Positions 40,286 through 43,788 of a stretch of 43,788 nucleotides of DNA are shown here, one piece after another. The notes under the pieces are model-generated. The model did no database searches. It was not told the DNA's origin and saw only the letters and a list, made by a program, of their open reading frames with translations. This stretch comes from Fragilaria crotonensis (taxonomy: Eukaryota; Bacillariophyta; Fragilariophyceae; Fragilariales; Fragilariaceae). The position numbers and the translations under genes were made by a program. The stretch's first letter is position 1; every line of letters starts with the position of its first letter. Location of the stretch: positions 1 through 43,788 of the forward strand of contig JAKSYS010000527.1 in the NCBI GenBank assembly GCA_022925895.1, given 5' to 3'.

Positions 40286-43145
40286 ATGATTACATTTGAG
40301 AAGCCGGTTGGCGCACACGCCGATTGCAAGGAACTTGAGTACATTTCAGCTCTGCATCAGTCTGGTCCGACGCTGAGACAGGACGCATCGATAACAGGTA
40401 CGTGGTGGGTAGGTGTTCAGTTCGAGTACTATCTCTGATTGCTCCAGTGGCACTGGCGACAATGAGCTTTGTCAGATACTGCAGGATGCCTGATAGATAC
40501 CTTGATCTAACTGGGTGAAACCTTATACTTGCAGCCCAAGACGTCGTCAATTTCTCCTTTCTCGACATGGCATCAAGGTAGACTTGACGTATGTCGAAAA
40601 TAATATTATGCCCGGTTTGGCCGGCGACATTGACGAATCTCCTGACGCAGTCTTTGATCTCGTAGAGCTTGCCAGCATTTTGCTCATACCACACCTTCGT
40701 AAGACTGGGGCTGGGGATGATAGTGAATTTCTCTTCGACAGAGTACTGAAGATGATCACCTTGGATGTCACAGGATCCTCTGAACCCGTACGTTTAGACC
40801 GAACTTTGATGCTGAACATCATGAAGACTTACGGTGAGGAGGATGTGACTTCAGCGGTGGTTGATGAGATGCTCAAAGCAGCTGGGGTACAGAAAGATGG
40901 CTCGCCTATGTTTGATTACAAAAAATTGGTAAATGCCACAACCGCCGACATTCAGCAATACGATCCAGAATGGGAAACTAGAGAAACCACTTATTACGAT
41001 GACGTTCTCGACAGAACGTCTCTGGATGCAAACTTGGAAGACAACGATCCCGATGAAGAACTGGCCAAGGCGAACTTCGACGATGCCTGACAAGATTCGT
41101 CGGATCTTCACTTTGACAACGATTGATACTGTCGCCGAGAATTATAAGTCCAAAACTTTCAATGTCTTGCTCTGGGTATTGGTGGTTGTTGTCCTTACCA
41201 GTATGCATCTGGGTTTGTAATGTCGGTTGGACTGTAAGTCTACGATCGCCTTCACACAGAACCTTCATTTGTCACCATCGCTCTCTTTCTCTCACAATAC
41301 GATGCGTCATTGCGCTTCACAGACAGGATTGTCCGACAACGTCGTTTATGTCAGAGCTCGGTTGTCGCGTCGCCAACTCGATCATTCGCTGGTTGATGAT
41401 TATGGTACAGCTCATTACTTTGGGAACGATCTTCGTCATGATGTCAACCGCTGGTAATTCCGTTCACCTCAAGCACAATCTTCCCAGCTTTGTCGGAGTC
41501 ATGCTAGGAATTGTAACGATCATGTTCACAAGCCTGTTGTCCTATATCTTCGATGTCGAATTCTCTATCATCAACACCACAAGTCTTCGTCTGTTACAGG
41601 GCAATTTGGGTACAGCTTTGCACTTGCACTGGGCTGCTTCCTCCTTCTGTTTCAGATCAGGGGCTTCTTTACGTCCTCATTCCGCGGTCAAGGTGGAAGA
41701 ACGTTCCTTTGCGAACTTCTGGTTGACATGTGAAATGGCGAAATCTGAGTGTTGCACAAAGCAAGCGGCTGCGTACAAAATCAAAGAGGATGGTCGACCA
41801 TGCTTTCGCTCAGCACGATGGCAGTATCCTTCGTAAAGCCGAGAGTGCGAGGTCAAGTTGAAAGCTTCCTCCTTCAAGAGCGCCAGTGCGAAAGCCATGA
41901 TGATCTTTCAAGCGACTGCTGACCACCGCGAACGTGTTGGGCATTTTTTATACATTTCGAAGGATGTGGAACGGTTCCTTGTTCAAGGAGGACGGCGTTT
42001 TATCCACGCCGGTCTCTACGCAATGAACATGTCCCAATGGTTTGTTGCCATCCTCTACATTATCCTATACACGAGCCTCGACCCTTGGTCCAATCAGCCT
42101 ACCACCCTGCAACGAACGCCCCTTCTGTGGCACCTTCTCCGACAACAATAGCATTTGCTTTTCCTCATCCTTCGCTTCCAACCGCTGAAGTTCGATGTGC
42201 AGTCGGTGTTGGTTGTGTCACTGCATTTCTCGCAGCAGCTTCACTCGCAGTTGTTTTGATTCCTTCCAGTGTCAGCACTATCCAGCAGTTTCGCTGCGGT
42301 TACATCGGCAGCCTTCGGTGCCGGAATTTTCCTTTATATCGCGAGGCACCTGATGTTACCACGATCCTGCTTGGATCAACTTTCTGGGGAACGTTGTTCA
42401 GTTGTTTGTCCATCTTGATAATTGTTGCAACTCTTACTTTCTTCTTGGTATGGAGCGCCACTCGATCACTGGTGATTATCTTGCTTGCAAACATCATTGC
42501 AATCCTCCTGACCCTCGCCGTCAAGATACTCCTTCTAACATTCGTGCGCCAGTTTATCTTTGTGGGATTCTTTCGCAAGAGTCCGATTGGAGGCAATGTC
42601 CTGATGCTCATCCTCGGTACGTGTCTCCATGCCAATGAGACTCATTTGTTGATGCAACCTCACACTTCGCGAAAGAATGCTGGTCGCTTGGGCTAACTGT
42701 GGGGACCATGGTTGTACGAATGTTCAAGCTTTTCTTGATAAGTGCACTTTACATTGGGCGGCTTGACACACCTCTCTTTGCCCCAGGTGTTGGGATGATT
42801 GGGCCCATATCTGTAGACGGCCACCCCGTGCAGTTCCGAAAGGGTTTGATCCTTCATGATGCCCATCGTCATCCTTACATGGAACGTCTGGGAGTGATTT
42901 ATTTGCTCAAGTTAAAGTACGGCGAACACTTTGCTAACCGTGCCGGCGGTCAATGGCGCTTGATCTTTGTCATGGCCCTTATGCCTTGGCTTCGCAAATA
43001 CCGTGTCGACGATAGCATTACGAAGTATGCGACGAACGAAGCATTTCGTGACGAGCAGCCTTCTGTTGTTCGTGCTGACGCTGGTATGTGGGTTCCTACT
43101 GACGCCTCAATCGGCGCACTGCGGAATATTGAATATTACTTTTGA
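40286..43145 (+). pseudogene. Membrane-protein gene copy 3, diverged paralogue (frame-broken)
   Basis: Exons 40286-40397, 40535-41233, 41323-42616, 42676-43145, with the same intron positions as copies 1 and 2 but clearly diverged sequence. Exon 1 encodes MITFEKPVGAHADCKELEY. The EF-hand-like N-terminal region and the TM segments are conserved, including RLDTPLFAPG and HDAHRHPYMERLG. The luminal Ser/Pro/Thr-rich loop before TM6 is the most diverged part, and the C-terminus differs (WVPTDASIGALRNIEYYF). Small indels break the frame near 40550 (one base short), 41087 (two C fewer than copy 1, giving a stop), 41197, 41580 and in several places of exon 3. The last exon is open. It may be a true pseudogene or affected by sequence errors. 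Confidence 0.6.
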
Positions 43146-43788
43146 TCGAGTGTAATGCTCTGGATTCTGCGAGAGTAAAAGGCAGGGGAGGCACGTTATG
43201 TTTTGCTTTTATGGTTTTGCCAAAACCCTCATGGTTCCAGGTTCCAGAACTCAAGGTTTTGGGTTTCGCTCACCCCTGACAGAAAGCTTGCGCATACGAC
43301 AAATTAGTGTGCCTGGGACTGGAACTCGTACTAGTACTCCAGTTGCAGCTACAAGTTCAAGATACTGGCTTATGAAAGTGGCATCAAAGTGCAGTATCGA
43401 AGAGGTGCTCCAAATTTTTCCTTGTACAGTTGTAGTTACGCAAAAATAGCCTGAATGATGCGTAGGTAGAGAAGCTGGTTTACATCAATTCAATCTATCA
43501 TGTCTTTCACAATTGCAATTGGATATCTGATGATGGTCACGTTGCCGATGATGATGATGATGCTTCTTGGTACTAGGTCAGTAATATACCCAGTAACAAG
43601 TATCAGTAGCACATGCTGGCCTTGGCAGCTCGGCAGCACAACCAAAATATTAGCACATCTACAGATGTACTCCAGTAAAACGTTAAGGTACAGTAATGAT
43701 TTTCAGTTGTCTCGTCAGAGTAAACGTAACAATTTTCCTGCTTTAAGATTATGTACCGGTAACTACACGGGTCCGATTAGGTTTCACC
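43146..43788. other. Right-end intergenic sequence
   Basis: 640 bp with no supported gene. A short (GAT)n run lies near 43548-43564. An open frame at 43198-43449 has no recognisable domain. Confidence 0.5.

Noticed and set aside
43548-43564. (GAT)n and (AT)n runs (24841, 39680) as functional elements
   Set aside because: They are short simple repeats with no supporting context.

Overview
The window looks like nuclear DNA of a photosynthetic stramenopile, most probably a diatom. The evidence is an intron-less heat-shock-factor gene with the diatom-type DNA-binding domain, short GT-AG introns (83-154 nt), close convergent gene ends, and transposon families (tyrosine-recombinase retroelement, Harbinger, EEP-endonuclease LINE-like element) of types found in ochrophyte genomes. 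No bacterial, rRNA, tRNA or CRISPR features were seen.

Layout. 1-1558: a possible terminal exon (+), then a heat shock transcription factor (-). 2440-12438: an almost complete 10-kb tyrosine-recombinase (YR) retrotransposon on the minus strand, with the split direct-repeat order A1-ORFs-B1-A2-B2. Its ORFs are Gag-like, RT/RNase H and YR. Gag and Pol share one frame and are separated by a single UGA followed by CGG. 12439-16759: gene-poor, partly very AT-rich DNA with two diverged tandem repeats and a cluster of inverted GGGGTC motifs. 16760-20914: a 4155-bp PIF/Harbinger element with TAA target duplication, a spliced partner gene (coiled coil plus cysteine-rich finger) and a convergent DDE transposase. 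21631-24543: a multi-exon gene for a roughly nine-TM membrane protein with an EF-hand-like N-terminus, possibly distantly STRA6-like. 25197-31764: a decayed LINE-like retroelement (ORF1, endonuclease, RT). 31765-40035: a second copy of 18164-25196 (3' part of the Harbinger plus the membrane-protein gene), interrupted by a 1278-bp TIR element at 34774-36051 that is absent from the first copy. 40286-43145: a third, more diverged copy of the membrane-protein gene. 43146-43788: no gene seen.

How it fits together. The right half is a tandem family of one membrane-protein gene, reshaped by transposons. Copies 1 and 2 lie in a segmental duplication whose copies differ mostly by small indels in homopolymers rather than by substitutions. 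This is unusual for real paralogues and may mean uncorrected long-read sequence or two haplotypes placed in tandem, so the broken reading frames in this half should not be taken at face value. The most notable systems are the YR retroelement, with its inferred stop-codon readthrough, and the Harbinger element, with its unusual zinc-finger partner and a transposase whose second catalytic aspartate appears to be histidine.
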